From contig NC_088782.1 in assembly GCF_958450345.1 (NCBI RefSeq), positions 112,250,358 through 112,314,357 on the forward strand: 64,000 bases of DNA. Reading direction: 5' to 3'. The first letter of the stretch is position 1. Every line of letters begins with the position of its first letter. This document shows positions 33,401 to 44,372 of this stretch, in pieces. A program made the translations under genes and the position numbers. Below the pieces are notes generated by a model. It saw only the letters and a list, made by a program, of their open reading frames with translations, was not told the origin of the DNA and did no database searches. The DNA comes from Calliphora vicina. Lineage: Eukaryota > Arthropoda > Insecta > Diptera > Calliphoridae.

Positions 33401-36328
33401 TTCTATAGAAAAGTGTTTGCTTTTAACAGTTTTCTATAGAAAAGTGTTTGCTATTAACAGTTTTCTATAGAAAAGTGTTTGCTATTAGGAGTTTTCTATA
33501 GAAAGGTGATTGCTATTAGGAGTTTTCTATAGAAAGATGATTGCTATTAACAGTTTTCTATAGACAAGTGTTTTCTATTAACAGTTTTCTACAGAAAAGT
33601 GTTTGCTATTAACAGTTTTCTATAGAAAGTTGATTGCTATTAGTAGTTTTTTTGTAGAAAAGTGTTTGTTATTAACAATTTTCTATAGAAAAGTGTTTGC
33701 TATTAACAGTTTTCTATAGAAAAGTTTTTGCTATTAACAGTTTTCTATAGAAAAGTTTTTGCTATTAACAGTTTTCTATAGAAAAGTTTTTGCTATTAAC
33801 AGTTTTCAATAGAAAAGTGTTTGCTATTAACAGTTTTCTATGGAAAAGTGTTTGCTATTAACAGTTTTCTATAGAAAAGAGTTTTCTATTAACAGTTTTC
33901 TATAGAAAAGTGTTTGCTATTAACAGTTTTCTATAGAAAAGTGTTTGCTATTAACAGTTTTCTATAGAAAAGTGTTTGCTATTAACAGTTTTCTATAGAA
34001 AAGTTTTTGCTATTAACAGTTTTCTATAGAAAAGTTTTTGCTATTAACAGTTTTCTATAGAAAAGTTTTTGCTATTAACAGTTTTCAATAGAAAAGTGTT
34101 TTCTATTAACAGTTTTCTATGGAAAAGTGTTTGCTATTAACAGTTTTCTATAGAAAAGAGTTTTCTATTAACAGTTTTCTATAGAAAAGTGTTTGCTATT
34201 AACAGTTTTCTATAGAAAAGTGTTTGCTATTAACAGTTTTCTATAGAAAAGTGTTTGCTATTAACAGTTTTCTATAGAAAAGTGTTTGCTATTAACAGTT
34301 TTCTATAGAAAGGTGATTGCTATTAGGAGTTTTCTATAGAAAGATGATTGCTATTAACAGTATTCTATAGAAAATTGTTTGCTATTAACAGTTTTCTACA
34401 GAAAAGTGTTTGCTATTAACAGTTTTCTATAGAAAAGTTTTTGCTATTAACAGTTTTCAATAGAAAAGTGTTTGCTATTAACAGTTTTCAATAGAAAAGT
34501 GTTTGCTATTAACAGTTTTCTATGGAAAAGTGTTTTCTATTAACAGTTTTCTATAGAAAAGTTTTTGCTATTAACAGTTTTCTATAGAAAAGTTTTTGCT
34601 ATTAACAGTTTTCTATAGAAAAGTGTTTTCTATTAACAGTTTTCTACAGAAAAGTGTTTGCTATTAACAGTTTTCTATAGAAAGGTGTTTGCTATTAAAA
34701 GTTTTCTATAGAAAAGTGTTTGCTATTAACAGTTTTCTTAGAAAATTGTTAGCTATTAACAGTTTTCTATAGAAAACAGGTTGCTATTAACAGTTTTCTA
34801 TAGAAATGTGTTTGCTATTAACAGTTTTCTATAGAAAATTGTTTGCTATTAACAGTTTTCTATAGAAAATTGTTTGCTATTAACAGTTTTCTATAGAAAA
34901 TTGTTTGCTATTAACAGTTTTCTATAGAAAATTGTTTGCTATTAACAGTTTTCTATAGAAAATTGTTTGCTATTAACAGTTTTCTATAGAAAATTGTTTG
35001 CTATTAACAGTTTTCTATAGAAAATTCTTTGCTATTAACAGTTTTCTATAGAAAATTGTTTGCTATTAACAGTTTTCTATAGAAAATTGTTTGCTATTAA
35101 CAGTTTTCTATAGAAAATTGTTTGCTATTAACAGTTTTCTATAGAAAATTCTTTGCTATTAACAGTTTTCTATAGAAAATTGTTTGCTATTAACAGTTTT
35201 CTATAGAAAATTGTTTGCTATTAACAGTTTTCTATAGAAAATTGTTTGCTATTAACAGTTTTCTATAGAAAATTGTTTGCTATTAACAGTTTTCTATAGA
35301 AAATTGTTTGCTATTAACAGTTTTCTATAGAAAATTCTTTGCTATTAACAGTTTTCTATAGAAAATTGTTTGCTATTAACAGTTTTCTATAGAAAATTGT
35401 TTGCTATTAACAGTTTTCTATAGAAAATTCTTTGCTATTAACAGTTTTCTATAGAAAATTCTTTGCTATTAACAGTTTTCTATAGAAAATTGTTTGCTAT
35501 TAACAGTTTTCTATAGAAAATTCTTTGCTATTAACAGTTTTCTATAGAAAATTCTTTGCTATTAACAGTTTTCTATAGAAAATTCTTTGCTATTAACAGT
35601 TTTCTATAGAAAATTCTTTGCTATTAACAGTTTTCTATAGAAAATTCTTTGCTATTAACAGTTTTCTATAGAAAATTCTTTGCTATTAACAGTTTTCTAT
35701 AGAAAATTCTTTGCTATTAACAGTTTTCTATAGAAAATTCTTTGCTATTAACAGTTTTCTGTAGAAAATTGTTTGCTATTAACAGTTTTCTATAGAAAAT
35801 TGTTTGCTATTAACAGTTTTCTATAGAAAATTGTTTGCTATTAACAGTTTTCTATAGAAAAGTGTTTGCTATTAACAGTTTTCTATAGAAAAGTGTTTGC
35901 TATTAACAGTTTTCTATAGAAAAGTGTTTGCTATTAACAGTTTTCTATAGAAAAGTGTTTGCTATTAACAGTTTTCTATAGAAAAGTGTTTGCTATTAAC
36001 AGTTTTCTATAGAAAAGTATTTGCTATTAACAGTTTTCTATAGATAACTGTTTGCTATTAGTAGTTTTCGATTGAAAACTGTTTTCTATTAACAGCTTTC
36101 TATAGAGAAGTGTTTGCTGTTAACAGGTTTCTATATAAAACAGTTTGTTGTTAACAGTTTTCTGTAGAAAACAGTATGCTATTAACAGTTTTCTATAGAA
36201 AAGTGTTTGCTATTAACAGTTTTCTATAGAAAAGTGTTTGCTATTAACAGTTTTCTATGGAAATCTCTTTGCTATTAACAGTTTTCTATAGACCAATATT
36301 AGCTATTAACAATTTTGTATAGAAAATC
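30430..36328 (+). repeat. 31-bp satellite (S4), main array, 5.9 kb
   Basis: About 190 tandem copies of a 31-bp unit: GTTTTCTATAGAAAA followed by GTGTTTGCTATTAACA. Each unit contains the 14-bp palindrome TTTTCTATAGAAAA. Subfamilies occur in blocks: GTGTTTGCT units in most of the array, and ATTGTTTGCT/ATTCTTTGCT units between about 34.8 and 35.85 kb. Rare marker variants recur together, for example the GTAGTTTTTTTGTAG unit at about 31.03, 32.21 and 33.64 kb and ATTAGGAGTTTTC units, showing higher-order duplications of about 1.2-1.4 kb. Confidence 0.96.
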
Positions 36329-37734
36329 TGCCGAATTATTTTTGTTCGTTTATGTAGCAATTCTTTTGTACGACTTTATCTGATTTGTTTGATTGTATTC
36401 AATTCGTATGGAAATTCTGATGAATCAGTTATTTTAAAATGCATATTTTGCTGTTCTTTTCGTTAAAGCTAATTTATATTTTCTATTTTTTTTTTCTCTT
36501 AAGTGTATTTGCATATATTTGAATCTTTATATTTTTTTAGAAATATAATTCATGCTTTCATTTTCTATATTAATTTATGCCATATTTATGTCTCATCCTA
36601 AGAAATATTTTCCATTGCTCATTTCTATTAAATATGATTGCCTGAATGTATAAGTAAAGATTTTTGATAAAAATATATTCTTCTTAAATTGGCTCCATAT
36701 TTTTTGCCTTATGTAGCCTCTGTTAGTACCTTATTCATTTATTTCCGTCATATTTAATATTTACTTAAACAAAAAATTGCCATTTCTTAATTTATGTAAT
36801 CGTTAGTTAGTTATTAGGACTCCAATGCCTCAATTAGACAATTCAACTTTGGGATTCTCTTCTTTCTTGTTTGCTGGGGAGATTTGATTGTTACTTAATG
36901 CATAATTTAATTTAATTTCTTTTCATTTCGTTTCGTTTGCTTTTCGTTTTTGTTTGGTTGAAATAAACAAAGTTTTTGGCTTTTGTTGGCCAGGATAATC
37001 CCTCCCAAAGCACTTGTCACAAGTAGTCGTCTGCTATTTACAACAAAGTGATGTAATGAATGTTCAAGGTGCTGGATTTTATTGGATTTGAAAATGTTTA
37101 TGTTAATTTTTGTGCTTTCTTTAAGTCTGTCCGTCTGTCTGTCCTTCATTGTTGGGAGTGTTTTTTTGCCATAGTAGCACCATGGGCTAAATACAATTTT
37201 TTTGCTTTAATTTAATTAACAACATAACAGATTGTATGCGTATTTTTATATTGTTTAAAGCTTTTAGTGGGCAAACCCTGAGGCAATATGCCTTTGTTTT
37301 GAAAATATATAATAAATAACAGAAAAGAAATTAAATAAATTTAAAATACTAAATTAACTAGAAATGTTATTAGAAAGTAAAAAGAAATAACTTGCTCGTG
37401 TTTTCCAGGTAAAGGTACTTAAAAAGAACTTCATATTATTAAAAACTCAACATTGTTTATTATATTGAAGGCGCCATTTAAACGAGTATTTTTTTTTAGA
37501 TTTATTTACATGTTATAAATAAGAAATTTTTATTTACTTTTAACACACATATTATGTTGCACGAAATAATGTCAAAATCATTAAAGTAACAACCTTAAAA
37601 ACATCAAAAAGATTGTAAAAATCAAGAAATAACTCAAATAACTAATAAAAAGCCACCAACATGCAAGAATACCTAGCGCAGGCAAATATTTTTAAAGAAA
37701 AATGTAACAAACTAAAAATTTTGTAAGAAAAATT
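36329..37734. other. Non-coding stretch between satellite blocks
   Basis: 1.4 kb, AT-rich, with a short GTCTGTCCGTCTGTCTGTCC microsatellite at about 37126-37145. No gene recognised. Confidence 0.5.
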
Positions 37735-38060
37735 GTTAAATAGAAAACTTTTCTATAGAAAACTGTTCATAGCAAACACTTTTCTATAGAAAACTGTTAA
37801 TAGCAAACACTTTTCTATAGAAAACTGTTAATAGCAAACACTTTTCTATAGAAAACTGTTAAAAGCAAAAACTTTTCTATAGAAAACTGTTAATAGCAAA
37901 CACTTTTCTATAGAAAACTGTTAATAGCAAACACTATAATAGAAAACTGTACTAGCACTTTTGTATAGAAAACTGTAAATAGCAAACACTTTTCTATAGA
38001 AAACGGTTAATAGCAAACACTTTTCCATAGAAAACTTTTAATAGCAAACCGTTTTCTTTA
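37735..38060 (-). repeat. 31-bp satellite (S4), inverted block
   Basis: About ten units of the S4 monomer in the opposite orientation (CTGTTAATAGCAAACACTTTTCTATAG...), more diverged than the main array. It lies 1.4 kb beyond the main array's right end. Confidence 0.93.
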
Positions 38061-38590
38061 GAATTTGGCTATATATTTGCGTTCTTTAATTAATGCTATT
38101 TATATTTTAAATTATTAAGGAAATTTATTTTAAAAAACAAAACAAATAAACATTCCTTTAGTTTAATTTCAATGCCCTAGAGTATGCAAATATATCTCTG
38201 CTATTTAAATCACAAACAAATATGTGACAAGTTTAAAATAAATTGTGTAAATTTTAAATAATTATTTTAATATGACAATAAAAACCAACAACAGCAGCAA
38301 CAACAGCTACATGGCAATTAGTAACAGAAAATTAAAACATTTAATTTGCATAAAATTATTTTCATACTTAATTAACAAAAATTAACAAACAAACAAATGA
38401 ATGAATGAATCCCTACAACACAACAGCAACAAAACTGGAAAATGAAATTCAAAAAAAAAGATACACACATACATGGCAAAACCCTACACAAATATACATG
38501 TGAAATTTACATATACATTTACATGGGAGACAAATAAACTCTTTGTTTGTAAAGGCAAATCACGGAGGATGTTTACAGGGAAAATGATTG
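38061..38590. other. Non-coding spacer
   Basis: About 530 bp, AT-rich, with short AACAGCAACAAC runs. Nothing else seen. Confidence 0.5.
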
Positions 38591-39425
38591 AAAGATTTTC
38601 TATAGAAAAGTGTTTATTACTAATAGATTTCTATAGAAAATTGTTTGCTATTAACAGTTTTCTATAGAAAATTGTTTGCTATTAACAGTTTTCTATAGAA
38701 AATTGTTTGCTATTAACAGTTTTCTATAGAAAATTGTTTGCTATTAACAGTTTTCGATAGAAAAGTGTTTGCTATTAACAGTTTTCGATAGAAAAGTGTT
38801 TGCTATTAACAGTTTTCTATAGAAAAGTGTTTGCTATTAACAGTTTTCTATAGAAAATTGTTTGCTATTAACAGTTTTCGATAAAAAAGAGTTTGCTATT
38901 AAAAGTTTTCTATAGAAAATTGTTTGCTATTAACAGTTTTCTATAGAAAATTGTTTGCTATTAACAGTTTTCTATAGAAAATTGTTTGCTATTAACAGTT
39001 TTCTATAGAAAATTGTTTGCTATTAACAGTTTTCTATAGAAAATTGTTTGCTATTAACAGTTTTCTATAGAAAATTGTTTGCTATTAACAGTTTTCTATA
39101 GAAAATTGTTTGCCATTAACAGTTTTCTATAGAAAAGTGTTTGCTATTAACAGTTTTCTATAGAAAAGTGTTTGCTATTAACTTTTTCTATAGAAAAGAG
39201 TTTGCTATTAACAGTTTTCTGAAGAAAGGTGTTCGCTGTTAACAGTTTTTTTTATAGAAAAGAGTTTCGTATAGAAATTTATAGAAAAGTGTTTGCTATT
39301 AACAGTTTTCGATAGAAAAGTGTTTGCTATTAACAGTTTTCGATAGAAAAGTGTTTGCTATTAACAGTTTTCGATAGAAAACTGTTAAATGTTTTTTTTT
39401 TTGTATAAAAGTGTTTGTTATTAAT
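38591..39425 (+). repeat. 31-bp satellite (S4), right block
   Basis: About 26 units in the same orientation as the main array, including a TTTTCGATAGAAAA variant (TATA to GATA inside the palindrome). It ends about 510 bp from the stop codon of the leftward collagen-like gene. Confidence 0.93.
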
Positions 39426-39920
39426 CTTTTAATATTAGTTGAATCAAATAGTTTTCTTTAGACATATTTTTCTTGGTTTCTGTACTGAAAACATTTCTAT
39501 ATAAAAGGAGCTGACATGAATACTTTGCTTTAAAATTAAAACCATTTTCTATCGTGTCCCCTCTTTTGACTTCATATTCTTTCCCTAAAATTTCCAGCCA
39601 TGACAATACAAAACACAAAAATCTAACTAAGAAAACACAATAAAAAACTTATGAATTTTAATTGCTGAAAGAATAAAAACTATTCCCCTCCAAAGTATAA
39701 AACAGAAATGTCTCTATGTTGGCAAAGAATTGTATTTACAGGAATAAAAGATTTGTTTCTAAACAAAATTGAATTCAAAACAATTATTTCGGAGCCAAAT
39801 ATTTAGTGAAGGAGTAGGGAAAAATTTCAGTTTTAAAAAGCAAAATCTGTTAATTTCCTAACGAATAAAACATGATGAAATTTTAACATATTTTTCAGAC
39901 GTTTTTCTTATTTTCAGGCA

Positions 39921-39926
39921 TTTATT
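39921..39926 (-). terminator. Polyadenylation signal of leftward collagen-like gene
   Basis: AATAAA on the minus strand, 11 bp past the stop codon (stop at 39939-39937). Confidence 0.6.
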
Positions 39927-39936
39927 AATATCATTG

Positions 39937-40512
39937 TTACAATTCAAACACTTGTCGACGGTTATAAGCAAAACCACCAGCACCACGAACGCGGAAACGA
40001 TTGCGTCTTCTAGTTCCATCGCCGGTACCAGGAGCATCACCAGCTGTACCAGTACCTGTATCAGCAGCAGGGGGAGCTGGTGCAGGAGCTGGAGCAGGAG
40101 CAGCTGCTGGTGGGGCCGCAGGACCAGGAGGTCCTATGGGACCCAAGGGACCTGCAGGTCCCTCTGGCCCACGTTCTCCATCATAACCACGAGGACCTCT
40201 CAAGCCAGGGGTGCCTGGGGGACCAACGAGACCAGCTTGCCCGGATTTACCACGCCTACCAGTAGGACCTCGGGCACCAGGATTACCTGGTCTACCCTCA
40301 GCGCCACGATCACCCAATTCTCCTTTAGGGCCAGGTACACCAGTAGGACCTGGTGGACCGGGTGGTCCTGGAGGACCAATTTGCGTATATAATTGGGCAA
40401 AAGTTAAAGCAAAGCCACCAAAAGCTTAAAAATTTAAAGATAATAGTTTAAATGTCTTTATTTTTAAAATTTAATAAAATTTACCAATTAATATTAGAAC
40501 TGCTAACTTCAT
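39937..40512 (-). CDS. Small secreted collagen-like protein, basic tail
   Basis: Two-exon gene: exon 1 40485-40512, intron 40425-40484 (60 nt, GTAAAT...TTTAAG), exon 2 39937-40424, giving 171 residues. The open frame alone lacks a real start; the ATG at 40512 gives a signal peptide (MKLAVLILIAFGGFALTFA, cut probably before Gln20). Residues 26-112 are 29 uninterrupted Gly-X-Y triplets, starting GPPGPPGPP, with KGE, RGP and GER-type charged triplets. An Ala/Pro hinge follows (113-130), then a Gly/Thr stretch and an arginine-rich tail (RRRNRFRVRG near 148) ending VFEL. There is no cysteine. This is predicted to be an extracellular trimer-forming protein. It is divergent from a paralogue-like gene 280 bp away. 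I do not recognise a named orthologue. Collagen-type triple helix is known for such repeats; the partner and role are inference. Confidence 0.85.
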
Positions 40513-40792
40513 TGTTATTAAAATAAAACTAACTAGAATTTATTTAAGCCGCTTTATTTATATTAACTCAATTTCTTTTTAATTTTGTTAGTAACTTAAC
40601 AAGATCAATATCATTGATCGTTAAATAAAGTTAATTGGTTTTCAAATTAAAGAAAGTTCTTGCCCGAACAGTTTAATACTTCTAACTTTTAACTGATAAA
40701 GATCATTACGCAGATTTCATTTAGAACTTTAGCAGCCTATAAAAACTATGCTAAAAATGAGAAAATACTATAGTTTGTTTTAGAATTTCACT
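40513..40792. promoter_or_regulatory. Shared divergent promoter region of the collagen-like pair
   Basis: 280 bp between the two start codons. Leftward TATA-like box TATAAATA (minus strand, 40562-40555), 43 bp upstream of the ATG. Rightward TATA box TATAAAAA (40738-40745), 47 bp upstream of its ATG. Between them is the inverted repeat GATCAAT-ATC-ATTGATC (40603-40619), flanked by TTAAC/GTTAA arms, and a TGATAA GATA-type site (40694-40699). The symmetrical arrangement suggests coordinated expression. Confidence 0.6.
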
Positions 40793-41424
40793 ATGAAAAC
40801 ATTAAAATCATCTTTAAATATTTTAGGTAATTTGTTTAAAATATTTTTAAAAGAACTTATTTAAATTTAACTTGTTTGTTTTACAAACTTATTTCAGCTA
40901 TTTTAGCTGTTGTGCTTAGTGTTGCCGCCAAACGTTACAGCGATTTGGGAGAACAAAGAGCTTTATTGGGTCATCGTCAACAGTCAGCTGCCGTTATTTT
41001 ACCCCAAAATCAATGTGTTTGTCAACCAGGACCCCCTGGTCCCCCAGGACCATCTGGTTTGCCTGGTGTTCAGGGTGCTAAAGGTGATAAGGGCCCTGAG
41101 GGTCTGCCCGGGCGTGCTGGTCCAGCAGGACCTCAAGGCCAGAGAGGTTCTTCGGGACGTACTGGTATACCCGGTCCAATAGGACCTCCTGGACGTAGGG
41201 GTAGACGTGGTTATCCAGGAGAACGTGGACCTGCTGGTCCTCCTGGCCCAGTTGGACCCATTGGCCCAGCTGGTCCCCCAGGTGCACCCGCTGCTGCTGC
41301 TCGTTCTTTGGATGATGGTATTAGTATTGATTTACCCGACTATGATGCAAATGTAGATCCCGAAATGCTCAATTTAGACGATGATGAAGATGACTATGAT
41401 GAGGACTATCGCAAAAAGAAATAG
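40793..41424 (+). CDS. Small secreted collagen-like protein, acidic tail
   Basis: Two-exon gene: exon 1 40793-40826, intron 40827-40897 (71 nt, GTAATT...TTTCAG), exon 2 40898-41424, giving 186 residues. The first intron falls at the same phase and in the signal-peptide region, as in the leftward gene, which supports common descent. The signal peptide is MKTLKSSLNILAILAVVLSVAA, followed by Lys-Arg. A 33-residue linker contains Cys51-Val-Cys53 directly before the collagen region, a plausible interchain disulfide site. Residues 56-142 are 29 uninterrupted Gly-X-Y triplets, including two consecutive GRR triplets. An Ala hinge and a strongly acidic tail follow (16 Asp/Glu in the last 44 residues), ending RKKK. 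I do not recognise an orthologue. The role is unknown; extracellular matrix, cuticle, eggshell or secretion are all possible. Confidence 0.87.
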
Positions 41425-42234
41425 ATGATTGATTTTGTAATGAAAATTACCAAAACTGCTTAAATAAACATGATTTAAAAAGAAAAATAAATAACAAATT
41501 TCGTGTATTTTTGTAAATTTAAAATCCAATTTAGATTTCTAAAATATCAATATCCTTTTTATCAATTTTGGTCCCGCACCTAAACCTCAACTCCTCAATT
41601 ATTCTGTTAGTTTTCATTCTTTTCACAAAATCGTGCTCTTAACAGTTTAGTTTTTTTTTAACTTTTCAAAAACACTTAATATTTTCAATCGATTATTGTG
41701 TATTTTTTGCGCCACCAACATGTAGTTGTTGTAATACAACATGCAACTTACAAGCACATCCTGTTGTAACAAGTGTTTTAAACGACTCATATCCTATTTG
41801 TAGCCCCATTCCACCTTTCAATAGACGGATACACTCCATTGACGTGTCAGTTGGAAAAAAAGAACACTTGTAGCAACAAACTAAAGAAAGTGGAAAAAAA
41901 GGTTGACGTCATATTTTGAACACGCGCCAAAAAATAACGTTGATTTTTACCGTTTTTTTTAATACAGTTTTGAATGTTTTTTTTTTGCTTTTGTTGTAAT
42001 TGTTATCATTTGCCGTTTGCTGAATAGGCCAATAACCGGCATATTTTGTTGCCAATAATGTTGCAACAACACCTGGCTGACGATTAAGTCGTTAAATGCG
42101 TATGTTTGTTAGTATCACTGTGCATCTTTTAACAAGTATTTGTCAATTTTATACAAATATTGGTGTGTTTAAGTTTCTACAAACAGTGGGGGATAAAGAA
42201 AATCGGAATATAGAAAATCATTCACATCAAAGGC
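41425..42234. other. 3' flank of rightward collagen-like gene
   Basis: An AATAAA polyadenylation signal lies at 41463-41468, 39 bp past the stop. The rest (to the 35-bp satellite) is unique AT-rich sequence with no second gene seen. Near 42190 there is a transition into the satellite. Confidence 0.6.
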
Positions 42235-44372
42235 ACCCGTTTTTCTATAGAAAATTGTTGACTGGAAGGCAAACGTTTTCTATAGAAAATTGTTGACTGG
42301 AAGGCAAACGTTTTCTATAGAAAATTGTTGACTGGAAGGCAAACGTTTTCTATAGAAAATTGTTGACTGGAAGGCAAACGTTTTCTATAGAAAATTGTTG
42401 ACTGGAAGGCAAACGTTTTCTATAGAAAATTGTTGACTGGAAGGCAAACATTTTCTATAGAAAATTGTTGACTGTGAGGCAAACGTTTTCTATAGAAAAT
42501 TGTTGACTGGAAGGCAAACGTTTTCTATAGAAAATTGTTGACTGGAAGGCAAACGTTTTCTATAGAAAATTGTTGACTGGAAGGCAAACGTTTTCTATAG
42601 AAAATTGTTGACTGGAAGGCAAACGTTTTCTATAGAAAATTGTTAACAGGAAGGCAAACGTTTTCTATAGAAAATTGTTGACTGGAAGGCAAACGTTTTC
42701 TATAGAAAATTGTTGACTGGAAGGCAACCGTTTTCTATAGAAAATTGTTGACTGGAAGGCAACCGTTTTCTATAGAAAATTGTTGACTGGAAGGCAACCG
42801 TTTTCTATAGAAAATTGTTGACTGGAAGGCAACCGTTTTCTATAGAAAATTGTTGACTGGAAGGCAACCGTTTTCTATAGAAAATTGTTGACTGGAAGGC
42901 AACCGTTTTCTATAGAAAATTGTTGACTGGAAGGCAACCGTTTTCTATAGAAAATTGTTGACTGGAAGGCAACCGTTTTCTATAGAAAATTGTTGACTGG
43001 AAGGCAACCGTTTTCTATAGAAAATTGTTGACTGGAAGGCAACCGTTTTCTATAGGAAATTGTTGACTGGAAGGCAACCGTTTTCTATAGAAAATTGTTG
43101 ACTGGAAGGCAACCGTTTTCTATAGAAAATTGTTGACTGGAAGGCAACCGTTTTCTATAGAAAATTGTTGACTGGAAGGCAACCGTTTTCTATAGGAAAT
43201 TGTTGACTGGAAGGCAACCGTTTTCTATAGAAAATTGTTGACTGGAAGGCAACCGTTTTCTATAGAAAATTGTTGACTGGAAGGCAACCGTTTTCTATAG
43301 AAAATTGTTGACTGGAAGGCAACCGTTTTCTATAGAAAATTGTTGACTGGAAGGCAACCGTTTTCTATAGAAAATTGTTGACTGGAAGGCAACCGTTTTC
43401 TATAGAAAATTGTTGACTGGAAGGCAACCGTTTTCTATAGAAAATTGTTGACTGGAAGGCAACCGTTTTCTATAGAAAATTGTTGACTGGAAGGCAAACG
43501 TTTTCTATAGAAAATTGTTGACTGGAAGGCAACCGTTTTCTATAGAAAATTGTTGACTGGAAGGCATAAGTTTTCTATAGAAAATCGTTGACAGGAAGGC
43601 ATCCGTTTTCTATAGAAAATCGTTGACTGGAAGGCATCCGTTTTCTATAGAAAATCGTTGACTGGAAGGCATCCGTTTTCTATAGAAAATCGTTGACTGG
43701 AAGGCATCCGTTTTCTATAGAAAATCGTTGACTGGAAGGCATCCGTTTTCTATAGAAAATCGTTGACTGGAAGGCATCCGTTTTCTATAGAAAATCGTTG
43801 ACTGGAAGGCATCCGTTTTCTATAGAAAATCGTTGACTGGAAGGCATCCGTTTTCTATAGAAAATCGTTGACTGGAAGGCATCCGTTTTCTATAGAAAAT
43901 CGTTGACTGGAAGGCATCCGTTTTCTATAGAAAATCGTTGACTGGAAGGCATCCGTTTTCTATAGAAAATCGTTGACTGGAAGGCATCCGTTTTCTATAG
44001 AAAATCGTTGACTGGAAGGCATCCGTTTTCTATAGAAAATCGTTGACTGGAAGGCATCCGTTTTCTATAGAAAATCGTTGACTGGAAGGCATCCGTTTTC
44101 TATAGAAAATCGTTGACTGGAAGGCATCCGTTTTCTATAGAAAATCGTTGACTGGAAGGCATCCGTTTTCTATAGAAAATCGTTGACTGGAAGGCATCCG
44201 TTTTCTATAGAAAATCGTTGACTGGAAGGCATCCGTTTTCTATAGAAAATCGTTGACTGGAAGGCATCCGTTTTCTATAGAAAATCGTTGACTGGAAGGC
44301 ATCCGTTTTCTATAGAAAATCGTTGACTGGAAGGCATCCGTTTTCTATAGAAAATCGTTGACAGGAAGGTAA
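42235..44372 (+). repeat. 35-bp satellite (S5), 2.1 kb
   Basis: About 61 copies of a 35-bp unit: CGTTTTCTATAGAAAAT followed by TGTTGACTGGAAGGCAAC. Each unit contains the same TTTTCTATAGAAAA palindrome as S4. Three consecutive homogeneous blocks are visible: GGCAAACG units (to about 42,725), GGCAACCG units (to about 43,565) and GGCATCCG units with CGTTG for TGTTG (to the end). Confidence 0.96.

Noticed and set aside
40001..40429. Plus-strand open frames opposite the leftward collagen-like gene, some rich in Gly/Pro
   Set aside because: Antisense shadows of the GC-rich Gly-X-Y coding sequence. No signal peptide, splice or promoter context, and triplet periodicity fits the minus strand.
30430..44372. 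CRISPR-like appearance of regularly spaced palindromes in S4 and S5
   Set aside because: There are no unique spacers: the whole unit repeats. The context is eukaryotic and no cas genes are present.
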